Source of the DNA: Cognataquiflexum nitidum
GTDB taxonomy: Bacteria; Bacteroidota; Bacteroidia; Cytophagales; Cyclobacteriaceae
DNA length: 64,000 bases
Assembly: GCF_022538055.1 (NCBI RefSeq)
Contig: NZ_JAKZAM010000026.1
Coordinates: forward strand, 1 to 64,000
Direction of reading: 5' to 3'
Below, in pieces: positions 17,103 through 25,885 of the stretch (its first letter is position 1; every line of letters starts with the position of its first letter). Made by a program: the position numbers and the translations under genes. The notes beneath the pieces were generated by a model, which was not told where the DNA came from, ran no database searches, and was given only the letters and a program-made list of their open reading frames with translations.

Positions 17103-18560
17103 ATGATAACCACAGCTGAAAATAATATTGACCACATCTACACCAAAAAAGTCGGAGACCTACATTTCCGTGATTTATCGGTTTGTCAGGTCCATACCCC
17201 TGTTTTTGAAGTTGCCCGATTGATGGCTAGGGATAAGATTTCCTGCTTTTTTGTTGGAGATTCTCCCAATGAAATTATTGGATTCGTCACTGATATCACG
17301 CTACGGGATAGGGTCATCGCCGATAAGCTTTCTTTTGACACCCCTGTAGGAGAAATAATGGATAGGAATATCGTTTACATTCAGGATTCAGCTTTTCTGT
17401 ATGAAGCGCTTTTGATGATGTTCCGGACCAAAACTCGTTACCTTTTGGTCAAAAACAAAGAAACATTTGTCGGGTGGATCAGTCGAAACAAAATCCTTTC
17501 CGAGCAGGCGCAGGGTCCTTTTGTTTTTATCCAATCTGTGAAGCAATCCATGGACACATATGAATTGAAAGAAAAGTGGCAGCAAGTTCCTCTTATCATC
17601 CATCAGCTGATCGAAAAAGGACTCAAATCACAGATTGTCAATCAGATCATCACCACCGTGGCGGATACCATCGCCCTAAGGATTATTGAAAATACCATCA
17701 GGGAAATAGGTGAACCCCCGGCCAAGTTTGTATTTTTTGTGCTTGGCAGCGAGGGAAGGGCAGAGCAAACCCTCAAAACCGATCAGGATAATGCCATCAT
17801 CTATGAAGACAAGGGCAATGAACACCGCGAAATGGTCAGGGAATACTTTTTGGATTTTGCCGAAAGGGTTTCTTTCGCCTTAGATCAGGTAGGGTTTGTG
17901 TTTTGTAAAGGAGGTTTTATGGCTAAAAACCCAAAATGGACGCATTCTTTATCGCATTGGAAGCGGAATTATGAAAGCTGGATTCAGGAATCCACTCCCG
18001 AAACTGTCATGAAGTATTCGACCTTCTTCGACTGCCGTCCAATTTATGGAGAATTTGGGTTGTTGGAGGATTTGAAGAAATTTATGGATCAACAACTTGA
18101 AAAACCCTCCGAGAAGTTTTTTATAAATATGGGAACCAATGCGCTTCAATTTGAACCGCCATTGACTTTTTTCAAAAACATTAAAACATATAAAATCGAT
18201 GGGGAGAAACATTTCAACATCAAAAAAACCATGACGCCAATTGTAGATCTGGTGCGCTTATTTGCCTTGAAATACAGAATTTTTGAACCAAACACCGGAG
18301 ATCGAATCAGGTTGCTTGAAGAACAAAAAATCTTTACCGAAAGGGAAGCAAAGGAAATCTCGCACGCATACTATTACCTTATGGGACTAAGGCTTGAAAA
18401 GCAATCCCTACAACTAATAAAGAATAAAGAAAACCCAACAAACCATGTCAGTATTGATGAGCTGACCAAAGTGCAGATGGTAACATTGGTGGAAATATTC
18501 AAGGTGATCAAGGAATTTCAATTGAAAATCAAGATTGAATTTACTAAAAATATATTTTAG
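17103..18560 (+). CDS. CBS-domain / DUF294 putative nucleotidyltransferase
   Basis: 485 residues. Residues ~15-135 form a CBS pair (ARLMARDKISCFFVGD, PVGEIMDRNIVYIQDSA), usually an adenine-nucleotide sensor. Residues ~170-330 form a DUF294 nucleotidyltransferase-like domain with VLGSEGRAEQTLKTDQDNA, which carries the GS...R...TDQD pattern of GlnD-type polymerase-beta folds. Residues ~340-485 are the helical DUF294 C-terminal domain. The N-terminal cyclic-nucleotide domain of longer relatives is absent. In some bacteria relatives sit beside PolC-type exonuclease or acetate/actP genes; no such partner is here. A regulatory enzyme is inferred; target unknown. Confidence 0.85.
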   Translation: MITTAENNIDHIYTKKVGDLHFRDLSVCQVHTPVFEVARLMARDKISCFFVGDSPNEIIGFVTDITLRDRVIADKLSFDTPVGEIMDRNIVYIQDSAFLYEALLMMFRTKTRYLLVKNKETFVGWISRNKILSEQAQGPFVFIQSVKQSMDTYELKEKWQQVPLIIHQLIEKGLKSQIVNQIITTVADTIALRIIENTIREIGEPPAKFVFFVLGSEGRAEQTLKTDQDNAIIYEDKGNEHREMVREYFLDFAERVSFALDQVGFVFCKGGFMAKNPKWTHSLSHWKRNYESWIQESTPETVMKYSTFFDCRPIYGEFGLLEDLKKFMDQQLEKPSEKFFINMGTNALQFEPPLTFFKNIKTYKIDGEKHFNIKKTMTPIVDLVRLFALKYRIFEPNTGDRIRLLEEQKIFTEREAKEISHAYYYLMGLRLEKQSLQLIKNKENPTNHVSIDELTKVQMVTLVEIFKVIKEFQLKIKIEFTKNIF

Positions 18561-18623
18561 TAAAATTTGCATATCTTTTTTAAAAATTTTATAAAAGTCT
18601 ATGATTTAACGTAAAAGTTTTTT

Positions 18624-18631
18624 TATTTTTG
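18624..18631 (+). promoter_or_regulatory. -7 promoter box upstream of the NagB/PIG-L gene
   Basis: TATTTTTG matches TAnnTTTG. The implied transcript would have a ~135-base leader with possible structure before the start codon. Confidence 0.45.
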
Positions 18632-18772
18632 CATAGAAATACTGTTAACTGAATTTTATTAATTAAAAGTTTAATGAAGAAGGTAACCAAAGTAAGGTTA
18701 CGTATTTCTTTTCCTTGATAGGATTGAAACCAAATTTAAATCGGTTTGTCACCTTCCTGATAGAAAAAAACA

Positions 18773-21157
18773 GTGTCACTCGAATTGTCAATTATTTCTA
18801 AAAAGTCTGAATCAAAAAACAGTCCTATGCTTAGCAATTATCCACTTTCAGAAGTAGAAAAAGCTTTCCAAAGAGAATCAGGTGTTGAAAAAATCACTAC
18901 CCTGATTCCTTATCTCATGGTTGATAATTTTCCCAAACTTGGTCTCATCACTGCTTGCAGGTTTTTGGAATGGGTTTCGGAAAACCCTCAGGGAGTGATC
19001 AGTTTGCCAACAGGTAAAACCCCTGAATACTTCATCAAATGGACCCAATATCTTTTGGAGAATTGGGATACCAAAAAGGGAAAAGAGACTAGAGAGAAAT
19101 ATGGACTTGGGGCTGTCAAAAAACCATACCTCAAGGATTTGACTTTTGTGCAGATTGATGAGTTTTATCCGATTTCTTCAAAGCAAAAAAACAGTTTTTT
19201 TGACTATGTCAATAAATTTTACCTCGAAGGTTTCGGTCTGAGCAAAGAAAAGGCAATCTTGATTAATTCGGATGAGATTCCTTTGGCAGGTGGGAAGCAC
19301 TTCAAGGAAGTTTTCCCGGACCTAAAAGTGGACCTTTCGCTAAGGTTCCGTGACCCTATAAACAACCTAGAAAAAATCCAACAAGAGTCTATTTACAAAA
19401 TCGATCATTGGTGCGGCCAATATGAGCAAAAAATCAGAGACGCTGGAGGAATCGGGTTCTTTTTAGGTGGTATTGGGCCGGATGGCCACATTGCCTTTAA
19501 CACACGTGGTTCGCATCTTTTTTCAACAACAAGGTTAACTGAAACCAACTTTGAAACCCAAGCTGTAGCGGCAGGGGATTTGGGAGGAATTGAAGTTTCG
19601 GCCAATAGGCTTGTAATCACGATAGGCTTGGACACCATCGTTTACAATCCAAACGCCGTTGGAATCATCATCGCTGCGGGTGAGGCCAAAGCCCAAATCG
19701 TAAAGGATTCCCTGGAGACTCCCTTGGACAACGTCTACCCGGCCACAGTACTCCAAAAACTGAAAAACGGACGTTTTTATCTTACCAAAGGTGCGGCGGT
19801 AAAGTTGACAGATTCTGTGGATGCCTATTACCGTCAAGGCGAATGGACTTGGGAAAAAACAGAAAGGGCTATCGTCGACCTTTGTAAAAAAATCAAAAAA
19901 TATGGTCACCGTCTCAAAATGGAAGACCTAAAATCAGACAAATATACAGCAATGATTCCGGGATTGTCTGAAGAGACAGTCAATCAGGTAATGCAGAGCA
20001 CAATTGACAAACTAAAAAGAGGGACTACTCAAGAAAAGAATGAAGTGCTGTTGCATACAGGGCCTCACCACGATGATATTTCTTTGGGGATTTTGCCACA
20101 TATCACCAATCAATTGCATGAAAATAGCAATGAGGCCCATTTCTCGGTTTTAACATCCGGCTTTACAGCTGTGACCAATACTTTTGTGATTGATACTTTG
20201 CTCCAAACCAAAAAATTATTGGATGAAGGCAAAATCCAAATGGTTAAATTTGAAGACTTTTTTCAGGTTGGGTATAAGTTGAAGACTGATAAAGATGTTT
20301 ATCATTTTCTGACCAATGTGGCCTCAGAAGATTTGGATGAGAGAATCAGGGGACTTTGCCACAGGGTAGTACGTGCAGTGGTGGATGTATTTGAAGTAAA
20401 GTCAGCGGTAAAGTTGAGGGAGACAATCAATGACATTATCAGCATCCTTCGGAATTCCTATGATGGGGAGAAGAACCCTGCTAAAATCCAGAAACTGAAA
20501 GGAATGATCAGAGAATTTGAGGAAGAATTGGTTTGGGCCCATTTTGGTGTTCAGGTGAAGAATGTTCATCATTTGAGGCTAGGGTTTTACACAGGGGATA
20601 TTTTCACTGAGCAACCTGACAAAAAAAGAGATGTGGTTCCCATTGTTGAATTGTTCAAAAAAGTCAATCCAACCAAAATAAGTTTGACGCTTGATCCTGA
20701 GGGTTCAGGACCGGATACCCACTACAAAGTACTGCAGGCAACAGCCGAGGCAGTCAGACAGTGGGCTGAGGAAAAGGACCTAAGTAAGTTGCGGATTATC
20801 GGTTACAGAAACGTTTGGTTCAAATTCGAGCCTCATGAAGCCAATGTCATTGTGCCTGTATCATTGGGCGATATGTCAGTGATGGAGGATTCTTTTTCCA
20901 ACTGTTATCTCAGTCAGGTAAATGCTTCTTTCCCGAGTTATTCGCATAATGGTAAATTTTCTACCGTTGCCAAGCGTACATGGGTTGGACAACTTGACGA
21001 TATTCAGTTACTTTTGGGAAAAAATTATTTTTACCTTCATGAAAGTGCCAAAGTCCGGTCTAGTCATGGCCTGATCTTTTTCAAAGACATGAATGTTGAA
21101 GAGTTTTTGGCTCACGCCCGAGAGCTTGAAAAATCAATTGAAGGAATGCTTAATTGA
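18773..21157 (+). CDS. nagB: glucosamine-6-phosphate deaminase fused to a PIG-L-type domain
   Basis: 794 residues from a GTG at 18773; an ATG at 18827 (residue 19) is equally possible. Residues ~25-360 are NagB-like: SLPTGKTPEYF, LTFVQIDEFYPI and GIGPDGHIAFNTRGS, which matches the catalytic GxDGHIAFN of deaminases. Residues ~405-640 are a PIG-L (LmbE) de-N-acetylase-like domain with LLHTGPHHDDISLGILPH, corresponding to the HPDD zinc motif with His-Asp-Asp kept. NagB/PIG-L fusions are recurrent in Bacteroidota. Deamination of GlcN-6-P to Fru-6-P is likely; whether the C-terminal half deacetylates GlcNAc-6-P is inference. The ROK sugar kinase gene follows after 82 bp. Confidence 0.88.
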   Translation: MSLELSIISKKSESKNSPMLSNYPLSEVEKAFQRESGVEKITTLIPYLMVDNFPKLGLITACRFLEWVSENPQGVISLPTGKTPEYFIKWTQYLLENWDTKKGKETREKYGLGAVKKPYLKDLTFVQIDEFYPISSKQKNSFFDYVNKFYLEGFGLSKEKAILINSDEIPLAGGKHFKEVFPDLKVDLSLRFRDPINNLEKIQQESIYKIDHWCGQYEQKIRDAGGIGFFLGGIGPDGHIAFNTRGSHLFSTTRLTETNFETQAVAAGDLGGIEVSANRLVITIGLDTIVYNPNAVGIIIAAGEAKAQIVKDSLETPLDNVYPATVLQKLKNGRFYLTKGAAVKLTDSVDAYYRQGEWTWEKTERAIVDLCKKIKKYGHRLKMEDLKSDKYTAMIPGLSEETVNQVMQSTIDKLKRGTTQEKNEVLLHTGPHHDDISLGILPHITNQLHENSNEAHFSVLTSGFTAVTNTFVIDTLLQTKKLLDEGKIQMVKFEDFFQVGYKLKTDKDVYHFLTNVASEDLDERIRGLCHRVVRAVVDVFEVKSAVKLRETINDIISILRNSYDGEKNPAKIQKLKGMIREFEEELVWAHFGVQVKNVHHLRLGFYTGDIFTEQPDKKRDVVPIVELFKKVNPTKISLTLDPEGSGPDTHYKVLQATAEAVRQWAEEKDLSKLRIIGYRNVWFKFEPHEANVIVPVSLGDMSVMEDSFSNCYLSQVNASFPSYSHNGKFSTVAKRTWVGQLDDIQLLLGKNYFYLHESAKVRSSHGLIFFKDMNVEEFLAHARELEKSIEGMLN

Positions 21158-21239
21158 TTGGGGAGAAACCAAAATTTTGGAAAAAGGAGAATGAAATACA
21201 TTCTTCTTTTTCTGTTTAAAGCTTAAAAACCTTAACCCT

Positions 21240-22124
21240 ATGCTTAAAACCGAAAAACCTATTCTTGGACTTGACATTGGAGGCACCAATATCAAAGCAG
21301 GAGTTCTTGTTGGTTCCGATTTGATAGATGTCCGTACCATAGCTACCCCTTCACAGGAAAGTCAAGATTTTATCCTGGAAACCATAGCTGGATTGATTTC
21401 TTCCTATAGCCACCATGATTTTTATGCCATTGGAATAGGAATTCCCGGTTTGATAGACACAGATCAGGGAGTGGTTTTGAACCTTGAAAATATACCTTCT
21501 TTCAGAAGGGTGCATTTGAGGGAATTTTTGGAAGAAAGGTTTTCAAAACCGGTTTACATAAATAACGATGCCAATTGCTTTGCCTTAGGGGAATACAAGT
21601 TTGGAGCAGCAGGAATATACAGGCATGTTGTAGGAATTACACTTGGTACTGGCTTAGGCGCTGGAATCATCGTCAACGGCCATTTATATTGTGGATTTAA
21701 TTGTGCTGCGGGAGAATGGTGCTCCGCCCCTTACTTAGATCAGGATTTTGAGTTTTATTGTAGCAATAAATTTTTTGATGCCAAATATGGTTCTAGAGCC
21801 AAAACCTTGGCAAAAAAAGCAAAAGAAGGTGATCTTGAGGCCATTAAAGCTTATGTGGAGTTTGGACATCATCTCGGTGAGTTGATTAAAAATATTCTTT
21901 ACACTTTGGCGCCTCAAGCGATTGTATTGGGCGGATCCATCCGAAAAGCTTTCCCATATTTTCAGGAGAGTATGATGGCCAACATTGCAACCTTTAAATA
22001 TCCTACTATCAGTCAAAATCTCAAGATTTTGATTTCGGATCTGGATGAAACAGCAATACATGGTGCAGTAGCTTTGGTGGATGAATACGCCGCACAAGTC
22101 GAGCCTGTAGCCAAAGCCTCCTGA
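21240..22124 (+). CDS. ROK family sugar kinase
   Basis: 294 residues with the ATP-binding ILGLDIGGTNIKAGVLVG (DxGGTxxK), the substrate region YINNDANCFALGEYKFGA, and TLGTGLGAGIIVNG. The classical ROK zinc cluster (CxCGxxGC) is replaced by GEWCSAPYLDQDFEFYCS, the short form seen in Bacteroidota ROK kinases. It probably phosphorylates glucose or an amino sugar such as GlcNAc. Its place right behind the NagB/PIG-L gene favours an amino-sugar role. No helix-turn-helix precedes the kinase domain, so it is not a ROK repressor. Confidence 0.88.
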   Translation: MLKTEKPILGLDIGGTNIKAGVLVGSDLIDVRTIATPSQESQDFILETIAGLISSYSHHDFYAIGIGIPGLIDTDQGVVLNLENIPSFRRVHLREFLEERFSKPVYINNDANCFALGEYKFGAAGIYRHVVGITLGTGLGAGIIVNGHLYCGFNCAAGEWCSAPYLDQDFEFYCSNKFFDAKYGSRAKTLAKKAKEGDLEAIKAYVEFGHHLGELIKNILYTLAPQAIVLGGSIRKAFPYFQESMMANIATFKYPTISQNLKILISDLDETAIHGAVALVDEYAAQVEPVAKAS

Positions 22125-22196
22125 TTTTCTGTGTAGCTACTCGAAATATTATTTGGATACTGATCTCAGAAATGGCTGAGGTTTAAAAATATTCGT

Positions 22197-22222
22197 AAAT
22201 TCGGGTTCTAGAACCCGAATTT
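22197..22222. promoter_or_regulatory. perfect 26-bp palindrome abutting the cbs start codon
   Basis: AAATTCGGGTTCT (22197-22209) is followed without a spacer by its exact reverse complement (22210-22222), and the cbs ATG begins at 22224. It could be the operator of a dimeric regulator, an RNA hairpin that hides the start codon, or a terminator of the kinase gene (it is followed by only one more T). Confidence 0.75.
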
Positions 22223-22223
22223 T

Positions 22224-23591
22224 ATGATTTATAATTCCATTATTGAAACCATCGGAAATACACCGATGGTAAGGTTGAACAGGCTGAACAAAGGCATTAA
22301 GGGAGAGATTCTCGTCAAAGTTGAATATTTCAATCCTGGAAATTCGATGAAAGACCGGATGGCCATCAAAATGGTCGAAGATGCGGAAGAAGCCGGATTT
22401 TTGAGACCGGGAGGGACAATCATAGAAGGCACAAGCGGTAATACCGGAATGGGATTGGCTTTGGCCGCCATTGCCAAAGGGTATAGGTGCATTTTTACGA
22501 TGGCTGACAAGCAGTCCAAAGAGAAAATCGATATCCTCAAAGCAGTTGGTGCAGAAGTGATAGTATGTCCGACCAATGTGACTCCGGATGATCCAAGGTC
22601 TTATTATTCTGTGGCCAAAAAACTTAATCAGGATATTCCCAACTCTTTTTATCCTAACCAATACGATAACTTATCCAATTCGCTGGCCCATTACGAGACT
22701 ACAGGTCCCGAAATCTGGCACGATACAGAAGGAAAAATTACCCATTATGCTGCCGGAGTGGGAACAGGAGGATCGATGTGTGGTACGGCCAAATACCTGA
22801 AAGAACAAAATCCTGATATTATCACTGTGGGAATTGATACCTATGGTTCGGTTTTCAAAAAATATAAAGAAACAGGAATCTTCGACGAAAATGAAATTTA
22901 CCCTTACCTGACTGAAGGGATTGGCGAGGATATTTTGCCAAAAAATGTCGATTTTTCACTGATTGATCACTTTATCAAAGTGACTGATAAAGATGCAGCC
23001 GTCATGACAAGAAGACTGTCACGGGAAGAAGGACTTTTTGTCGGATGGTCTTGCGGGTCTGCGGTCCATGGTGCTTTGGAATATGCCAAAGAAAACCTGA
23101 AAGAAGGAGACCGCATGGTGATCATCCTTCCTGACCATGGGACGAGGTATCTTGGCAAAATCTACAATGACGATTGGATGAGAAACCATGGTTTTCTTGA
23201 AAACAAAACTTTTGGAACAGCCCGAGATATCATCAGTGCTAGAAATGGCAGTTACCAATTGGTAGTTTCCCACAAAAATGACAAAGTCAAAGATGCCATC
23301 CACTTGATGAACGGGAAAAGCGTTTCCCAGATCCCTGTTTTGGAAGATGGTCATGTGGTCGGTTGCCTTACAGACAGCAAATTGTTGACAAAAATAATTG
23401 AGAATCCTGAACTGAAGGACGCAACAGTCGCCGATGTGATGGAAGCATCCATGAAATTTGTGGCTTTGGACAGCACCTTGGATGTCTTGAGTTCGATGTT
23501 GGATAAAGAGAAAGCAGTTTTGGTAAGAGATGATAACCATCAGATCCATATTGTCACCAAACATGATATCTTGGAAGCAATGACAAAATAA
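22224..23591 (+). CDS. cbs: cystathionine beta-synthase (PLP domain plus CBS pair)
   Basis: 455 residues. Residues 1-~320 are a PLP beta-family enzyme: IGNTPMVRLNRL, Schiff-base K43 in NPGNSMKDR, and the phosphate-binding loop EGTSGNTGMGLA. GTGGSMCGTAKYLKE and VGWSCGSAVHG follow. Residues ~330-455 form a pair of CBS domains. This is the layout of cystathionine beta-synthase rather than cysteine synthase, which lacks CBS domains; a bacterial O-acetylserine-dependent variant cannot be excluded. The expected reaction is condensation of serine and homocysteine to cystathionine. No cystathionine gamma-lyase gene is nearby. A perfect palindrome touches the start codon, suggesting specific regulation. 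Confidence 0.92.
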   Translation: MIYNSIIETIGNTPMVRLNRLNKGIKGEILVKVEYFNPGNSMKDRMAIKMVEDAEEAGFLRPGGTIIEGTSGNTGMGLALAAIAKGYRCIFTMADKQSKEKIDILKAVGAEVIVCPTNVTPDDPRSYYSVAKKLNQDIPNSFYPNQYDNLSNSLAHYETTGPEIWHDTEGKITHYAAGVGTGGSMCGTAKYLKEQNPDIITVGIDTYGSVFKKYKETGIFDENEIYPYLTEGIGEDILPKNVDFSLIDHFIKVTDKDAAVMTRRLSREEGLFVGWSCGSAVHGALEYAKENLKEGDRMVIILPDHGTRYLGKIYNDDWMRNHGFLENKTFGTARDIISARNGSYQLVVSHKNDKVKDAIHLMNGKSVSQIPVLEDGHVVGCLTDSKLLTKIIENPELKDATVADVMEASMKFVALDSTLDVLSSMLDKEKAVLVRDDNHQIHIVTKHDILEAMTK

Positions 23592-23685
23592 TGGTTAAAT
23601 GGTTATTGGGTTATTTGTATAGGTTTTTTGATGATAAATGGAATTAAAAAATTGAATAATCCTTTCATCCCAAACTTCGAATTTT

Positions 23686-23738
23686 TCTCAAATCTCAAAT
23701 CTCAAATCTCAAATCTCATGTCTCAAATCTCAAATCTC
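23686..23738 (+). repeat. heptanucleotide tandem repeat TCTCAAA
   Basis: About seven imperfect copies of TCTCAAA, with two variant units (TCTCATG, TCTCTTG). It ends ~12 bp before the start codon of the following membrane protein gene. A 7-bp unit is outside any reading frame here, so copy-number change would alter leader length rather than the protein. Confidence 0.85.
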
Positions 23739-23749
23739 TTGTCTTTTAA

Positions 23750-24379
23750 ATGAGTAAAGAAAAATTACAACAACTCCGGATCAAAGGCTACGATTTTGAT
23801 TTTAAGGACATATTTCAAAGGGCTTGGCATATGTTTCTCAAGCAACCGGTTTTGAGTATCGCATATACCATGCTTATCATTTCTTTACAATTGATGGCGG
23901 CAGTGTACCTTCAGAAATTCGCCTTTGTCTTTGCGCTGTTTTTGGCACCTCCACTCTATTCCGGGTTTTATCTCGCCGCCAATAGGATCAGTTTGGGATT
24001 GCCTATAATCTATCCGGACTTCTTCAAGGGATTCAGTTTTTACATGCCGATTTTTTTTATATGGTTGGTTGGACAAATTTTGGTTGCTTTAGGCCTGTTT
24101 GCATTTTTGATTCCGGGAATTTACCTCGCAGTAGGGTACAGCTTTGCGGTTTTGATGGCTTTGTTTGGTGGATTTGATTTTTGGACAGCATTGGAAGAAA
24201 GCAGAAAGTTGATCACTGTGAGGTGGTGGAAATTTTTTGTTTTTACTTTAATCTTGATTGTCCTTAACTTATTAGGTTTTGTAACACTTTTTGTTGGTTT
24301 GTTTGTGACAGTCCCAATTACCTTCTATGCAACCTATATTCTTTTTGAGGATTTGACAAAAGATATCTTTTCGGAATAG
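23750..24379 (+). CDS. multi-spanning membrane protein of unknown function
   Basis: 209 residues with a short cytoplasmic N-terminus (DFDFKDIFQRAWHMFLKQP) and about four to five membrane segments: ~35-60, ~60-80, ~100-128, ~130-150 and ~165-195. The pattern of an amphipathic helix followed by paired hydrophobic helices, and the central LALxxPGIYLAVGYSF-like stretch (GLFAFLIPGIYLAVGYSF), resemble DUF975/YciC-like integral membrane proteins of unknown role. No catalytic residues are evident. The leader carries a heptad repeat array. Confidence 0.65.
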   Translation: MSKEKLQQLRIKGYDFDFKDIFQRAWHMFLKQPVLSIAYTMLIISLQLMAAVYLQKFAFVFALFLAPPLYSGFYLAANRISLGLPIIYPDFFKGFSFYMPIFFIWLVGQILVALGLFAFLIPGIYLAVGYSFAVLMALFGGFDFWTALEESRKLITVRWWKFFVFTLILIVLNLLGFVTLFVGLFVTVPITFYATYILFEDLTKDIFSE

Positions 24380-24412
24380 AAAAATATGGTTATCCGCTTC
24401 TTTGTCAATTAC

Positions 24413-24526
24413 CTAATATTCTATTTCAATTGGGAGGGAAGGCCGGAGTCGGAAGCCCCCCGCCTGTCGTCGGGCAGGGATGTACTGGACTATTCCAATC
24501 TCCCAACAAGATTTACATAGAATTAC
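24413..24526. repeat. small inverted-repeat element with GC-rich core
   Basis: TAATATTCTAT and TTGGGAG (24430-24436) on the left mirror CTCCCAA (24500-24506) and ATAGAATTA on the right. Between them is a core far richer in GC than its surroundings (GGCCGGAGTCGG, CCCGCCTGTCGTCGGGCAGG). This could be a MITE-like or REP-like unit or an expressed hairpin RNA. Confidence 0.5.
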
Positions 24527-24666
24527 CATTCAAGTTGAATCATCGCGTACAATACATGTAAAGGTGATTCTTGGCAATAGTAAATAAGAATGGTTGATGC
24601 TGTTCTGTGGGTATCCACTTTCTGGCCATTAACTATATAAAACTCGGATTGAAGTTCCATCGCAGT

Positions 24667-24679
24667 GGCTATGGACTAT
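24667..24679 (+). repeat. dispersed repeat, copy 2
   Basis: GGCTATGGACTAT with TGAAGTTC upstream, matching 13207-13219. Confidence 0.5.
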
Positions 24680-24795
24680 TGTCTATTGACTTATTCACCA
24701 TGACTGATTTTGGTTGACCCTTTTTTGTCTAGTGGCAAAGTAGCTGATAATCCTATACTGTTTTTTTTTCAATTCCCATTTCCTAACTTCCGCCT

Positions 24796-25875
24796 ATGAA
24801 GCACCTTAAGAAAATTGGGTTTTACGCAGCCTTTATTCTGCCTGTCTTATTGATTGGAGGTTTTTATTTGGGGGGATGGAATTTGATGATGATCCATGCA
24901 TTTGTTTTTATTTTGGTGCCTTTTCTGGATTTTCTCATCCGAACCGATCGTGTCAATATTCCGGAAAATGAAATCTCCGATGTTTCCAAAGAGCAATTCT
25001 ATCGCTTTGTGACCTTCATTTGGGTATATGTACAGCTTGTGGTTTTGGTTTGTGGTTTTTATGCTGTGGCAAATACTCCTTTGTCTTTGGCTGAGTGGTT
25101 GGCTTTTTCCACAGGAATGGCCTTGGTAACTGGAGGAATAGGAATTACTGTAGCGCATGAGTTGGGGCACAAAGCCGAAGCTTTAGAGCAGTTTTACGCC
25201 AAGGTTTTATTGATGACTGTCTGCTACATGCACTTTATCATTGAGCACAACAGGGGACATCATGTTCGGGTAGCAACTTTGGAAGACCCTGCTACGAGCA
25301 GGTTTGGGGAGACTTTTTACAGCTTTTGGTGGAGGTCTGTCAAAGATGGGTATTTGAGTGCCCTTGAATTGGAAAAGGAAAGACTTCACAAGAAAGGCCT
25401 TCCTGCCAGGTCAAGCCAAAATCAGATGATCTGGTTTACCCTGCTGCCGTTGGCATTTGTGGGGATATTTACCCTTATGTTTTCATTTATGCAAGACAGG
25501 TTTGTGTGGGAAGTTCCGGTTTTGTTTTTTGCACAGAGTTTCTTTGGATTCAGTTTATTGGAATTGGTAAATTACATTGAGCATTATGGGATGGCAAGAA
25601 AACTATTGCCAAATGGCCGATATGAAAAAGTAACTCCTTTGCATTCTTGGAATGCGAGTCATTTGGTTTCTAATTTTTTATTGTTCCAGCTACAGCGACA
25701 TTCTGACCATCATGCCTTTGCGTACAAGCGCTATCAGGTTTTGAATCATTATGACGAAAGTCCCCAATTGCCGCAGGGATATTCGGCCATGATTATTTTG
25801 GCATTGTTTCCTCCTTTGTGGTTCAAGGTAATGGACAGGAGGTTGGAAGATTGGAAGGAGAAAGTGGGGGGCTGA
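24796..25875 (+). CDS. alkB: AlkB-type membrane hydroxylase (alkane 1-monooxygenase family)
   Basis: 359 residues with about six hydrophobic segments and all the histidine clusters of membrane diiron hydroxylases: HELGH (121-125), HNRGHH (151-156), NYIEHYG (259-265) and LQRHSDHHA (299-307). The NYxEHYG and LQRHxDHHA motifs are those of AlkB alkane hydroxylases rather than fatty acid desaturases or xylene monooxygenases. The enzyme would insert oxygen at the terminal carbon of an alkane or related chain at the inner membrane. No rubredoxin or reductase gene is adjacent and no fused rubredoxin is present. Substrate range is inferred. Confidence 0.92.
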   Translation: MKHLKKIGFYAAFILPVLLIGGFYLGGWNLMMIHAFVFILVPFLDFLIRTDRVNIPENEISDVSKEQFYRFVTFIWVYVQLVVLVCGFYAVANTPLSLAEWLAFSTGMALVTGGIGITVAHELGHKAEALEQFYAKVLLMTVCYMHFIIEHNRGHHVRVATLEDPATSRFGETFYSFWWRSVKDGYLSALELEKERLHKKGLPARSSQNQMIWFTLLPLAFVGIFTLMFSFMQDRFVWEVPVLFFAQSFFGFSLLELVNYIEHYGMARKLLPNGRYEKVTPLHSWNASHLVSNFLLFQLQRHSDHHAFAYKRYQVLNHYDESPQLPQGYSAMIILALFPPLWFKVMDRRLEDWKEKVGG

Positions 25876-25885
25876 GTTTTTTATA

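Larger units (their letters stand above)
24380..24795. other. 416-bp gap with a small inverted-repeat element
   Basis: No gene was found. The left part carries an element with imperfect inverted ends and a GC-rich core (24413-24526), and the right part a copy of the dispersed GGCTATGGACTAT repeat. The alkB-like gene promoter should be near the right end, but no clear TAnnTTTG is seen. Confidence 0.6.

Noticed and set aside
23019..23564. Minus-strand ORF of 181 codons
   Set aside because: Antisense to the CBS domains of cbs; no homology features.
23686..23738. Possible CRISPR array
   Set aside because: Units of seven bases without spacers and no cas genes anywhere in the window.
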